DNA of 64,000 nucleotides from Craspedostauros australis (Eukaryota > Bacillariophyta > Bacillariophyceae > Mastogloiales > Achnanthaceae). The notes under the pieces are model-generated. The model was given only the letters and a program-made list of their open reading frames with translations. It did not search any database and was not told the origin of the DNA. Shown here piece by piece: positions 1-10,517 of the stretch. How positions within the stretch are numbered: position 1 is the stretch's first letter; each line of letters begins with the position of its first letter. Where the stretch lies: positions 1,426,001 through 1,490,000 of the forward strand of contig JAMXDE010000010.1 in NCBI GenBank assembly GCA_026770025.1, in the 5' to 3' direction. Position numbers and translations under genes: made by a program.

Positions 1-1
1 G

Positions 2-1288
2 GGAGCATCGAAGAAATCGTCGGCCAAGCCCATGTCCAAGCGAGAGCGCATGGAGGCCCTGTCCAAAAAGAAGCGGGCCGAAGCAGCCTCCAACGCCCCC
101 AAACCAAAGCGAAAGAAGGGCGGTGGCGACTCCGCCAACGACGGCCAATCGGGATACGAATCGGCCGCGTCCTACGATTCCGCCACCTACGTGCGCACGC
201 AGGAGGATAACGACTTCATCGACACGGAGGGCGATGATCAGGATGCCCTGCAGGAGCTGTACGCGGACCAGCACTTCGATGATCACGGCGAAGCCTTGGA
301 AGAGATGGAAGTCAAGAAGAAGATCCGCGGTGCCGGCTCCTCCTCGTCATCGCGCCGGTCGGAGCGGGCCGAGCTGGAGGCCATCGCGGATGCCGACAAT
401 CCAATCATGAAGGCCGTCAACAAGATGAAGCGCAAGAAGAAGCAGCAGAAGAAGTACAGCGAGCTCGAGGAAGAGGCGAAGACCTTCATCGACAGGATGG
501 AGCGTTGCGCGGACTTGGACGACGAGGCCATCGCGCAGAAACGCCCGGCGCTCAAGAAGCTCACTATGCTCACGGAGGTTTGCGAGGTGCTGGGACGCCG
601 TGACATGTTCCGCCCCTTGCTCGATTCGGACGTCCTGTCCGTGTGCAAACGATGGATCCAACCCTTGCGCAATGGCACGTTGGGCAATGTCACCGTGCGC
701 CAGCGCGTCATCCACGTCATCAGCATGATGAACGGCGAGGGCGGCATCACATCCAACGACCTCAAGCGGTCCGAATTCGGCAAGGTCGTCATGAGCCTCT
801 ACATGCACAGGAGCGAAACGCCCAACATGAAGCGCGAGCTCAAGAAGCTCATCGAGCAATGGAGCCGCCCCATCTTCCAGAAGTCCGGCAACATGCGTGA
901 TCTGGAACGCGTCCAGCACTCGCGTGGCACCGCCGGATTGTCAGCCATCTCAAGGCAGAAACGAGTCATGCAGTCGCGTCCCGTCGCTGCCGCAGCCTCG
1001 GGACATCGCGGTGGCAAGGATCAGGACCTCAACTCCCTCATCCAGTCCGGCGTCAAGGGCAAGAACGAATCCGGCATCAACCGCGTGCGCGTGCCCTACA
1101 GCAAGGGCTTCCAGTACAGCGTGCGTCCCACGAACCGCATGACGGGCGACGTCGACAAACGCCGCACGCAGCAAGTCGCCAAGGACAATCGGGGACATTT
1201 GGCAAAGAGGATGCTGGAGAAGAGCCGAACCGCGTCCAAGAATCAACGCAGCGCCAACATCAGCGTGGAAGGTCGCGCCACCAAGTAA
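2..1288 (+). CDS. IWS1/Spn1-type transcription elongation factor, 3' part
   Basis: IWS1 (Spn1) is a nuclear factor that travels with RNA polymerase II and Spt6 and couples elongation to chromatin and mRNA processing. The frame is open to the left edge (GASKKSSAKP precedes the first Met at 32), so the true start may lie outside the window. The N-terminal half is Lys/Asp/Glu rich and disordered, with acidic EGDDQD-like patches that in the family bind Spt6. From about base 540 to 910 lies the helical TFIIS N-terminal-like (TND) core, with KKLTMLTEV, VTVRQRVIHVISMMNGEGGI, LKRSEFGKVVMSLYMHRSET and a closing LIEQWSRPIF, the typical end of the IWS1 domain. A basic tail follows, and the stop is TAA at 1286. 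It converges on the HOOK gene. The family call is firm; only the 5' limit is uncertain. Confidence 0.87.
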   Translation, partial: GASKKSSAKPMSKRERMEALSKKKRAEAASNAPKPKRKKGGGDSANDGQSGYESAASYDSATYVRTQEDNDFIDTEGDDQDALQELYADQHFDDHGEALEEMEVKKKIRGAGSSSSSRRSERAELEAIADADNPIMKAVNKMKRKKKQQKKYSELEEEAKTFIDRMERCADLDDEAIAQKRPALKKLTMLTEVCEVLGRRDMFRPLLDSDVLSVCKRWIQPLRNGTLGNVTVRQRVIHVISMMNGEGGITSNDLKRSEFGKVVMSLYMHRSETPNMKRELKKLIEQWSRPIFQKSGNMRDLERVQHSRGTAGLSAISRQKRVMQSRPVAAAASGHRGGKDQDLNSLIQSGVKGKNESGINRVRVPYSKGFQYSVRPTNRMTGDVDKRRTQQVAKDNRGHLAKRMLEKSRTASKNQRSANISVEGRATK

Positions 1289-1722
1289 ACCAACAACGGA
1301 GCAGAGTATGCTGCTGTATATGGTACTCATATGGGATGCCGCGGCAGAGAAAGAATGAGGAGGAGGAAGAAAAGAAAGGAGAGACAGATGCACCGGCGAT
1401 CCACAAATCAAATCATCACATAATACATCCACAAAACAGCTGTTCTGTTCTACACACTCTTGACTCGGCATGGAGCAACATTTGTGCGCAAGTTGAATTG
1501 TACAGTTGATCGTCTTGCGTTGGCTGCAACAATGCAAAGTCCCATGCCATCATCACGCTGTCTGCTATCATCGATCTCACACGAACGGGATACGAGTACA
1601 AGTGTTGGATGAGAGCACTACACGTACGACCCACACACACACAAACACGCACATACATCCAATGTGTGTTTTGTTTTCGTCTTGAATTTCTACAAACAAA
1701 TCAATCTTATGAATTGACCAGT
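1289..1722. other. Convergent 3' intergenic region
   Basis: This 434-bp region lies between two convergent stops and presumably holds both 3' UTRs and poly(A) sites. I see no coding signal and only a short AC-rich run near 1633-1660. Confidence 0.6.
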
Positions 1723-4513
1723 TTACCTCTCCTTGAGTCGCTGCTGCATTATCGCCAGACCAAGCTCGTAGATGGTCGAGGAGAGCAATCGCTCTTCGCG
1801 CTTTTGGGCGGTCTTCTCGGTTGCGCTGCGGCTCTCCAGGATCTCGATCTTGTCCTGCTTCTCCTTCAACTTGGCCTTGCATTCCTGGAGCGCCACGAGG
1901 TACTTGTCCTGGAATTTGGCCAAGGTTCGCTTCGTGTATGCCTCCAGCTTGTCCTTGTCGCTTCCGATCTTCTTGTTGATGGCCTCCTTCTTGGCCAGCA
2001 GCTCCTTCAGTCGCGCAACCTCCTTCGCCGACTCGCCGTCTCCGCCTGCGGCAGGTGCCGAGGCAGCGGTACCGCCGTTCTTGTTGAGGGCCTCCACCTG
2101 CTCGCGCAGCTTGGAGTTTTCGATTTCCAATCGCATCGTCTTCTCGCGCATCTGGGACACGTCCTGGCTTCCATCCATGGCCAATCCTTCCACAGCACCG
2201 GCCACGTCGTCAACCTCCACACTCTGCTTGGCGCGCAGCTCCTTGAGCTCCTCTTCGTACAGCTTCTTGGCATCCTCGGCGGCGTTGAGACGGGTCCTCA
2301 GGCCGACCAGCTCGGTCGATGTCGATTTGAGGGATTCCGACTTTTCCGACTGGTCCTTGACGGCGGCAGCCAGCTTCTTCTGGAGCTGATCAACCTCCCG
2401 CTGCAAGGTCTTGGTCTTCTTGACTTCGGCCTCCAGGTCCATAATTTGTCGCAGGTATCCGGCGGCCTGATCCTCGAGGTCGGTCATCTGCTGATTCATC
2501 ACGCCGACGCCCTCAAGCTTTTTCTTGTAGGCCATGACGGTGGCCTCAGCCTTGAAGAGCTGATTGGCCTTGGCGGACGCCACGTCGAGCTCGTCGGCGA
2601 GTTGCGCCTTGTCCTCCTCCAGATCCATGACTTTGGATTTGATGTCTTCCAACGCGCTGGTTTTGTCACGGAGCTCTTCCTCAGATTTGATGAGCTCGTC
2701 CTGTCGCTGTTGGAGGCGGTCCTGCAGGTCCTCGACCAACGCGCGGAGCTTGGCATGGGATTTGTCCGTGTCCTCGCGCAGGTCGGTGGTTTGGGATTTG
2801 TACTGGGCGAGTTCACGGCGGGCCTCCAGCAGGGCATGTTCCAGATCTTCCTTCTCCGCATCCGCACCGGCCTTGAGGTAATTGGTGTCGAAGAGGGCAC
2901 CCTCGAGGTCCTTCGCCTCGTCCGTTGCGATCTCGTCGAAGACCATCTCGTTGTCGTCCGCCTCGTCGTTGTCGCCTTCGTACTCGTCCAGGCGAGAAAG
3001 GCTGGCTTCGATGATGGATTTCATTTGCAGCTGCGATTCCGGCGTCATTCCCATGATGCGGCCGACGAATTCTCCCTTCTCGGGACACGTGACGGCTGCC
3101 GCAGCGACAAGCTCCACCAGGGAGGCGATGGCCTCACGATCGGCGCTCTTCGCGATGCTTCCCAGCTGCGATGTGACCTCTGGGAAGTTGGCATCCTTCT
3201 TGAGCTCTTCGTGGTAGAACCATTCGAGGTTGCGCACGAGCTTTCGGAGGTTGGATGATTTCAATGCCCAGTTGTCGCCCAAGTGACGTGCGATGGTGGT
3301 TGGGTCGAAGTACTCCTGAGATCTGTATTATGAACAAGGAAGTGTGAGTGCATGTTTGTATGCGTGTATGTCGACATGTGTTCGTCGGTATGCAGGATCC
3401 GTAAATTGAGCGAGATGGGGTGACATGGGGGTGACATGAGGTGAGCGCGGTGAAGACGGCGAGTGCGATGGATGAGGGTGTGACACTAGAACATTCGGGT
3501 GTTCAACACTTGTTGCATGTGTCGATTGCAGGACTCTTGATACTGTTTGCTGAGCAGGGGAATTGGATAGGCGAGGAGATGAATGCAGGACGGAGTAGCG
3601 AAGCAGCGGGGAGATGAAGATTGTGAATGACCGCCATGCCGCGCGGATGGAGTAATGCAGAGCATCCGGAAGCGATTTGGATGGATTTGAATGGGTTGAT
3701 ATCTTGCGCCGTTCAGTCCGCCAACAGCTTGAAGACGTGACTGTCGGAGACGACGATGACAAGGACGACGACAACCATGATGATGGTCATGATGATCGCC
3801 ATGTCGTGGTTCGCCTTGCGTGGAACGATGCAGTGCATCGCACCGTCTCTTTTCGTTGGTCGCATAGGCTTCGCACTGGGTCATTCGTGGCTTCGTGTCC
3901 CCCAGTTTCGCGCGCATGATTGCAATTGTGGTGCTGCTGCCTCCGTTGCCTGTTTCCTCCTCAGTGAGCTCTTGCGCCATCTTGTTTGCGGGAGGAGGAG
4001 CATGCCATGAGGTGACCTTTGCTCTACCCTGCTCTAGTCAACCATGCTCCGTTCTGTTCGATTTGCGATTTGGCTGTCCATCTGTTGTCCCAGCTGCGGG
4101 TTGATGATGGAGGCGCATGGTGTTGTCTCTCCCCATGGTGTGCCTTCCGTGTGCTGCAGATCCATCTCGCGGGTGCAGAGTCACAGATCAGGTGAGCATG
4201 TCCCTCCGCGCCCACTCCATTGAACGCTCAATCAATCAATCAATCAATCAATCAATGAAGCAAGCATTGAAAGAAGCAATGAAGCAAGCAAGCATTCAAT
4301 CATCGAATAAGACCAAGATACACTTGCGTCAAAATCCGGAGAGCGAAGGAACAAAAGCAGCAGAGTCATGCAGAGTACTTACATCTCGGACAAAGCCTCA
4401 AAGAGGATGACACCGTCGCTGAGGTCGGCAAGGGCTGCAGGTGCTGCGCCGGAGAGGGTGGCGAAGGTTCCGAGGAACTCCACCATGGCGGTGTGTCGTG
4501 CATCGTCGCTCAT
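1723..4513 (-). CDS. HOOK-family microtubule/dynein adaptor (two exons)
   Basis: Hook proteins bind dynein light intermediate chain through a CH-like N-terminal domain and link organelles to microtubule motors through coiled coils. I rebuilt the gene from two exons: 4513-4383 (131 nt) and 3322-1723 (1600 nt). The intron 4382-3323 has donor GTAAGT and acceptor CAG. The join gives MSDDARHTAMVEFLGTF near the start and LSE-ISQEYFDPTTIARHLG across the splice, followed by LRKLVRNLEWFYHEEL, the classic Hook-domain pattern (residues 1-150). The remaining protein is almost continuous heptad-rich coiled coil (about 180-560) with many ELRD/QLQKKL repeats. Total is 576 aa, shorter than animal Hooks (about 700-730), mainly at the C-terminal cargo region. 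A single-exon reading starting at MGDNWALK would lose the conserved first helix. The minus-strand start faces VMA16, so the two share an upstream region. Confidence 0.88.
3323..4382 (-). other. Long intron of the HOOK gene (1060 bp)
   Basis: The intron is read on the minus strand from GTAAGT at 4382 to CAG at 3323. It is unusually long compared with the other introns here (166-595 bp). It contains GAT/GAC-rich sequence near 3740-3805 and a (CAAT)n tract. I see no hidden conserved exon: the two flanking exons join in frame with an uninterrupted family signature. Confidence 0.75.
4229..4256. repeat. (CAAT)n microsatellite, about 7 copies
   Basis: Perfect 4-bp tandem repeat inside the HOOK intron, followed by looser GAAGCAA repeats to about 4300. 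Confidence 0.95.
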
Positions 4514-5500
4514 CTTTCAGGTTCTTCTTGTGGTTATCGTTGGTGGACAAACGAAGCTCCCTCCACGTTGCGTTGCGGTGAGTTGCGGCGTATCGTGTTG
4601 CACTCCGTTGTGACTGTCCACGATGGAATCGAATCGAAGATTGGTCTTCGCCGTGTTCTTTGATGCGGTGTGGCAATGAATCAGATCAAGGGGCAGGTTG
4701 CGGCGGCAACGATATTGTTGTCGACGATGTCGAAGAGTCGATGATGGTGACGAAGACGACGATGACGATGATGATGGCAACGCAGCGAACAAGCAGCATC
4801 AGCAACAGAAAGACTTTGGGACTTTTGCTGCGTGTTTGTTTGTTCTCGTTCTGTTGCGCAGCGCAGCCACGGTGTGTTCCTCTTGTTTCTACCGCGCGTG
4901 AGTCGTCTTTGCTTGGGGCGCGCGTCGGAACACGGTCATGCTGCGTGTGTGCGAAGTCTCATCGCTTGTCGGAGGGAGAGGATGCCGGCCAGGCGAAGTC
5001 TTTATTGCGGTGGGACGACTCGGTCGACCACTCCGGCATGCATTGGGTATTCATTACATACGCTTCTGAATAACTTCCATTTATTGCGAACACCCAGAGG
5101 TGGCTGGCGTGTCCATGAGACTTGAACTCACCGTTCTCCGCCCTCAAAATGGCGTTTGTCCTCGTGTCCGCTTCTTGTCTCTGTTGGTCCTGCCTCCTTT
5201 CTTCTCCTTGTTGTCGTGTTGTGTGGCGTTGCATTGACAGGAATTTGCGTTTGGCTGGGACGAAACAGGACAGAAGAGACAAGACAAGAACCAAGGTAAG
5301 AGAGGCAGGAGCCAAAGCAAGAGCCAAACCAAAGGAAGACAAGCCAACCACCAGCAAGCACTGAACATCCAACACCACCAAGGACAGAAGACACCTCCTG
5401 CAATCCACTTTGTGACCCCCATCGTTCCATCCGCATCGAATACAATCAGCATCAGCACCAGCATCAGCATCAATAGAATCAACAATAGAACGAGTTCACC
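4514..5500. other. Divergent upstream region of HOOK and V-ATPase c''
   Basis: This 987-bp region lies between two divergent start codons and is likely to contain both promoters and 5' UTRs. The part just before 5501 is a run of CAGCATCAGCAC-type repeats (5446-5480), as expected for an unstructured leader. No supported ORF. Confidence 0.55.
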
Positions 5501-6254
5501 ATGTCGTCGACAATTCCATGCGAATCAGAATACTGCAACCAGGGATGGGCTGAGGTCCTGACCAGCATGTCCCCGTACGGATTTGCCAGCTTCGGCGTTG
5601 CTTTCGGTCTTGGACTGTCCATCGTCGGAGCTGCATGGGGTATCTGGCTCACAGGATCATCGCTGGTGGGTGCTGCCGTCAAGGCACCACGCATCAGAAG
5701 CAAGAACTTGATCTCGTAAGTTGGTTTTGGCGCAAAGCACTGCACTGCAGCCCAAGGCAAACGCAACGGTTCACCGCATTGGAGTTGGTTTGACTTGATT
5801 TGACGTCTCTTTCTCACCGCTTCAATTCACCACACTCCACCACATTACGTTACATTACATTACATGATACTTTGCACGGCTCTGGTCGAACAGCGTCATT
5901 TTCTGCGAAGCCACGGCCATTTACGGAGTTATCATGGCCATCATCCTGACCAACAAAATCAAGGCCCCAGAGACTGAGTCGCTCTACCTGCCGCAGGGAT
6001 GGGACTACCCAGGATTCTACTACGCTGGATACGGAATGTTCTCTGCCGGTCTCTCGGTCGGTCTCACCAACGTCGCCTCCGGAGTCAGCGTCGGACTGGC
6101 AGGATCCAGTTGTGCGATCGCTGATGCGCAGGATGCCAGTCTCTTTGTCAAGATCCTCATTGTCGAAATTTTCGCTTCCGCCCTGGGCATCTTCGGTATC
6201 ATTGTCGGAATCATTCAGAGTAACGCATGCACATTCCCAATTGCTGTGGCCTAA
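5501..6254 (+). CDS. VMA16: V-type H+-ATPase proteolipid subunit c'' (two exons)
   Basis: This is a subunit of the membrane-embedded rotor ring of the vacuolar proton pump. Exon 1 is 5501-5715 and exon 2 is 5894-6254; the intron 5716-5893 (178 bp) has donor GTAAGT and acceptor CAG. Splicing yields 191 aa. The sequence shows small, Gly/Ala-rich membrane helices typical of proteolipids: YGFASFGVAFGLGLSIVGAAWG (about 26-47), the helix around SVIFCEATAIYGVIMA, GYGMFSAGLSVGLTNVASG, and LIVEIFASALGIFGIIVG near the end. Buried acidic residues lie in the helices (Glu77 in IFCEATAIYG and Glu163 in IVEIFASALG), and KAPRIRSKNLISVIFCEA is diagnostic of c'' rather than c. It is slightly shorter than yeast Vma16. 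No signal sequence beyond the first helix is evident. Confidence 0.93.
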
Positions 6255-6907
6255 GCAGACGTGCCAGCGCTTGCGAACGACTGGTCGGGCGGCAGCCACA
6301 TGCGGAATGACGCGCGGCAGCCGCGTTCAAAGCAATGCAATGCGATACTCTGCAACACTCCGCTGTCAGCCACGAATCTCGTCATTTTGAGCTCAGCAGC
6401 GAAGGATTGGCAGGCGCCCGTCCAAACCTGCATTTCGTGACGCACGAATTGAACACTGAAAGCCTTCGGAGCATGCATCGACAAGTGCTGTTGATGCCAA
6501 CCATCTTCCATTGCATGGCCTCGAACGTCATAGCAGTGAGGGAAGGCGCGTGTTCCTTTTGTGGCTGCGAGATGTCAGCGCGAACGAGCACGAAGCAGAA
6601 GCCGCTGCTGCTACATGTGCTGCCTGACGATACAAATGGATCAACCATGGTCGAGTCAGCAACGACATGCAGCAATCAATCCAATCAACATGAACCAACC
6701 AAACGCACACACACACACCAAATACCAACAAACACCTTTACTGTAAATTCTAGCACAAACAAACAATACTGAAACAAAGCAGCATTCATGATGAAGGGAA
6801 GGAGACGTCGGGATTCAACCTCACAACTCAACGACTGAAAATGAATGGGACTCTGCCATCTACCCTGCCATACCTATGACAAATCTTTGAGTCTCCTGCC
6901 ATCACCT
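6255..6907. other. Convergent 3' intergenic region
   Basis: The region lies between the V-ATPase stop and the stop of the minus-strand LamG-like gene. It contains an ACACAC run near 6706-6718. The small ORFs on both strands have no recognisable content. Confidence 0.55.
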
Positions 6908-9643
6908 TCATTTGATGGTGCGACGCCATGCCTGCAGCTTCATCAAGACAATCAGACCCAACGTGAATGGCAACGACATCCATTGGAACTTGCCGACCTC
7001 GTGCTGCTTGCCGCCATCGCCATCATCGCTCGTCACATCAATTTCAGTGCTCTGTGTTGCGTTGTAGCATTCACGCGCAAGCCGCATCTCCCAAGCACCA
7101 GCATCTTCTTCATTCGCATCATCAAAGTCGCACCCATAGTACGCCGTCACCACGATGACATCCTCGCCGCGATGCGCTCCATTCGGACGGTACAGCACTA
7201 GCCCGGAGGTGTTGTTGTTGTTGTTGTTGCTATCACCCATCATGTCTTGCTGAATCCAAAGCACGGATCGTCGCTGCGGATAATGCCGATACCATCGTTG
7301 CAATGACATCGTGTCGTTCCATGTCAACAATCCATGTCCGCAAGATACCTTCAGGAGAACGCGGACATCGCCCTGCGTATGCTGCACTTGAAGGATCGTC
7401 GCGTTGTGGCTGGACCTGTGCTGGATGGGTGATAACGCGATGGAATGCTTCGTGCAAATGACCTGGATCTGCTGTTCCTGGATGGCGGTGGTCGTTTCGT
7501 TTGGATGCTGCAGCACGGTGCCACGGTAAAGGAAGGACACATTGTGGTCGCCGGTGCAGTCGGAGGATGGTTGGTAGAACAGACGGATGCTGTTATCGAT
7601 GATGGACTTCGGCGTGACGATGCTGTTGGATAGCACGGGCTGGCCATTGTTGCTGACGCCTTGATTGCCGCCGTTGTTATCATTGCCGTCATCCAAGTAC
7701 GAGTAGAGCCGACCTTGCTGGGGCAATGAAATTACTTCGATGCCGATTTCGCGAAAGGAGTGATCTTCAATGCCGATGTGGATGGGAACAGCAGGTTGAT
7801 GCGATGTGGTGAGGATTGGAGTCGGTGCGTCAACTTGCAACGATGGGGAGATGCGGATCGTCACAATCCGTTCTTCCGACCATGTCCCAGCGGTGTCAGC
7901 GGCACGGAATGCGAATGTATCCGACCAATCTTCAATGCCGCTACTATCGCTGGGGGGCAATGAATTCGAGTGTGGCCGGTACTCTACAGCAATTGCTGTG
8001 GAGTGCAATGTAGTTGTAGTCGCATTGGACGGATGGATGATGGTGCCATGCTTGTACGGATACGTGGTGCGATCGTAGGTGCTCAATATCAAGTACCCGC
8101 GCGTCGGTGTTCGCGTGATCTGTATCATCTGAATGGAATCGTTCTCATCGTCGTCCCGGCCGCTCAGTTGCACCGACTTGCCGATGATCTCGGTATCCCA
8201 GAGATGAAGCTCTGCAAGACGAGCGATAGCAGTTGGGACGTTGTTGATATCCTCAACGATGATTGTCACGGTGGCTGGCTGACAGGCGTCTTCTGTACCT
8301 GCATGCACGAAACTTGTTGTGGTGCAGGCTGTGAACGAAGTGTAAGGAATCCCAGGCAACGACGAGTGTTGATTGGGTGGTGGGATGTAGAATAGACTGA
8401 TGGAACTGTTCAACGATATGGATTCGTTGGATGAGGTTTTTGTCGGCAGCCCGAATGGGACGTGGGTAATGTTGATGGTGTTGGTCTGGTTGGTGACACC
8501 GGCGTCGTCCTTCATGGCATACAACCGTCCCTTGTCGGGAACATCAACGATGAGTGTGGTGATCCGCTGCTGCTGCTGCTGCCGTTGCTGCTGCTGGCCG
8601 TGATGCACGTGCGCACAATCGGACTGGAAGGCGTCGATCATATTCTGATGCTCAGCAGGCACATTCTTGATGGGGAGATCAATTCGATAGTCATTTTGCA
8701 GAGCGTTGATGTCCAAACCACCCTCGCCCGTTGTGATGTGTTCGGGAACGGTGACAGTGGTTGAGAGAACATAAGCGGGGATGTCCGGCGGTCCCCCTCG
8801 GATCAAGTCATTCCGGATCTGGGTTTCGTCGAGGTACTGGTCGTAAATTGACAGTCGGTAGATGCGCCCCGACCATGATCCAACATCCATCGTTGGGAAG
8901 AGACTGAGCTTCGATTGATCGTTCCAATGAGACAGGTCATTTGCGAAGGCGGCCTGCGAAATAGCGCCGCCGTGACCATTGATGATGATCTGCTGCAGCT
9001 TATCTTGCAATGCGACGACGACATGATTCAGCTGTCCTGGAATCAATGGGACGTCCATGAACAACAGCCGCTGGCATGGTTCGAAGTACGCTTCGGCTGT
9101 CCGAAACAATACTTCGACGTTGTGACCGAACTGGGAGAGCTGGAAATCGATGGGTTGCTGGACGCATCCCAGGCTGTTCGCGTTATCTGGCGCATGATGG
9201 ATGATACCTCCGTTGTCTCCGATGATCAGGATCGGTGATGGAAAGTCGCGAAAGGATTCTGCGAAGGGTTCGAACCAAAGCTCCAGCAAAAGGCCATCAC
9301 CGCCACCATCACCAGGTTCTGCTTGCGAGACGAATGTCGATGTGAAGGACCAGTCGGCATCAACTTGGGACGAGGTGTGCTGATGACCATGGGCGTTTCT
9401 TGATTCGATTCCAAAGAACCGCGAGCATTCTGCGGCGAAAGTTCTTAGCTTGGTGACGGAGGTGACGGCGGGCGGTGCGTCGTCGGCGTTGGCCATGGTG
9501 TTGGCGATGACTTGACCGTTCTTGCAGCTGGACGAATCGAAGTCGAACTGCAGGACGGGTTGATGGACGTATTCGCCAGCCACATGGACGTCAGGGCGGA
9601 TGGCGATGGCCGCCACGAAGATGAATCGAAGACAGAGGAACAT
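6908..9643 (-). CDS. Large cell-surface protein: LamG-like domain plus cadherin/CSPG-like repeats
   Basis: A 911-aa single-exon protein with a hydrophobic N-terminal signal (FLCLRFIFVAAIAI) and a C-terminal membrane segment (WMSLPFTLGLIVLM, about 885-900) followed by a short basic tail, so a type I surface protein. Residues about 95-290 look like a concanavalin/LamG-type fold (DWSFTSTFVSQ, LLLELWFEP, LNHVVVALQDKLQQIIINGHGG, GRIYRLSIYDQYLDETQI). A Gln-rich stretch follows near 345-360. There are then several repeats with the pattern VPDKGRLY / LPQQGRLYSYLDD ... LFY.PP, as in cadherin-like/CSPG repeats (about 360-790). Many N-x-S/T sites are visible. The domains suggest adhesion or extracellular-matrix contact; no specific ligand can be inferred. 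The start ATG at 9643 directly gives the signal peptide, which supports it. Confidence 0.72.
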   Translation of the reverse strand: MFLCLRFIFVAAIAIRPDVHVAGEYVHQPVLQFDFDSSSCKNGQVIANTMANADDAPPAVTSVTKLRTFAAECSRFFGIESRNAHGHQHTSSQVDADWSFTSTFVSQAEPGDGGGDGLLLELWFEPFAESFRDFPSPILIIGDNGGIIHHAPDNANSLGCVQQPIDFQLSQFGHNVEVLFRTAEAYFEPCQRLLFMDVPLIPGQLNHVVVALQDKLQQIIINGHGGAISQAAFANDLSHWNDQSKLSLFPTMDVGSWSGRIYRLSIYDQYLDETQIRNDLIRGGPPDIPAYVLSTTVTVPEHITTGEGGLDINALQNDYRIDLPIKNVPAEHQNMIDAFQSDCAHVHHGQQQQRQQQQQRITTLIVDVPDKGRLYAMKDDAGVTNQTNTINITHVPFGLPTKTSSNESISLNSSISLFYIPPPNQHSSLPGIPYTSFTACTTTSFVHAGTEDACQPATVTIIVEDINNVPTAIARLAELHLWDTEIIGKSVQLSGRDDDENDSIQMIQITRTPTRGYLILSTYDRTTYPYKHGTIIHPSNATTTTLHSTAIAVEYRPHSNSLPPSDSSGIEDWSDTFAFRAADTAGTWSEERIVTIRISPSLQVDAPTPILTTSHQPAVPIHIGIEDHSFREIGIEVISLPQQGRLYSYLDDGNDNNGGNQGVSNNGQPVLSNSIVTPKSIIDNSIRLFYQPSSDCTGDHNVSFLYRGTVLQHPNETTTAIQEQQIQVICTKHSIALSPIQHRSSHNATILQVQHTQGDVRVLLKVSCGHGLLTWNDTMSLQRWYRHYPQRRSVLWIQQDMMGDSNNNNNNTSGLVLYRPNGAHRGEDVIVVTAYYGCDFDDANEEDAGAWEMRLARECYNATQSTEIDVTSDDGDGGKQHEVGKFQWMSLPFTLGLIVLMKLQAWRRTIK
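7209..7229. repeat. (GTT)n trinucleotide run (poly-Asn in the minus-strand gene)
   Basis: Seven trinucleotides that encode a run of Asn in the LamG-like protein on the minus strand. Confidence 0.9.
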
Positions 9644-10517
9644 GGAGAGCGGACGTTGGTAGACGCAACGGCGATGGTAGACGTGATATTTGGCGGAGAT
9701 GGAAGTGTGTGTCTGTGCCTGTGTCTATGTCTGGGTTATTGTTGTGATCCACTTGCTGTGTGCGAAACGTTACATCAACCAGAACGACTGCTTCCATCTC
9801 AAGCAGACAGTACCATGTGTAGAACTAGATTCATGATGGTGGACGAGTACGGTGAGGTTCGATCGAAGCCGCGTCCTGCTCGCAGCGTCGTGCTCTGATC
9901 GCCAACACTCTCAACAGTCGTTGGTGTGTGCTGTATCCACGAATCATAACGATAACGATCACCATGAAGCCATCGACAACGGCAAACAAATGCATCGGCA
10001 CCAACAGGTGCCTTTTTCGACGAATCGGGGAGCGGTTTGTGGGGAAGTGTGTGTCCCATCGTGTCACAGAACAACACCACCAAAGATACCACAACGATCT
10101 CCCTTTGTTCCGCCTGTCGCGCTTTTTCGTGGTGAAAACGATTTCGTCTTGTTTCGCGGCTTTGATGTTACTTGAGTACCCCATGATGGTGGTATCATGT
10201 ATTGATTGCTGACATCACGATACCATGATGTGACCTGGAACATGAAAGATCCAGAACAGAAAACACATCAAGAGAACACATCGGATCCAACAACGAAGAC
10301 GTGTCGTTGGCAACCTCAACGAGAGCTGCTGCTCGTGTTGCTGACATCAAACAGACGGCGTCTCCATCATCACCATTACCCTTACCATTACCATTACCTT
10401 GCTTGCCCTGTTCCTTGGGACTGAGAACGCATCATCGTTACCTTACATTGCTCATCAGCCCAAAACAACTTCGATTGCATCGCTGACCGCAAACACTTTC
10501 CGTTCGTGCTTGCTGTT
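9644..10517. other. Divergent upstream region
   Basis: The 874 bp between the starts of the LamG-like gene and the 10518 gene presumably carry both promoters. There is a CATTACC-type tandem run at about 10371-10400. Short imperfect inverted copies of CATGATGGTGGTATCATG occur near 10181-10228. No supported ORF. Confidence 0.5.

Noticed and set aside
1609-3258. 549-codon plus-strand ORF opposite HOOK
   Set aside because: It is an antisense shadow of coiled-coil codons: Leu-rich without any domain, while the minus strand gives the Hook signature.
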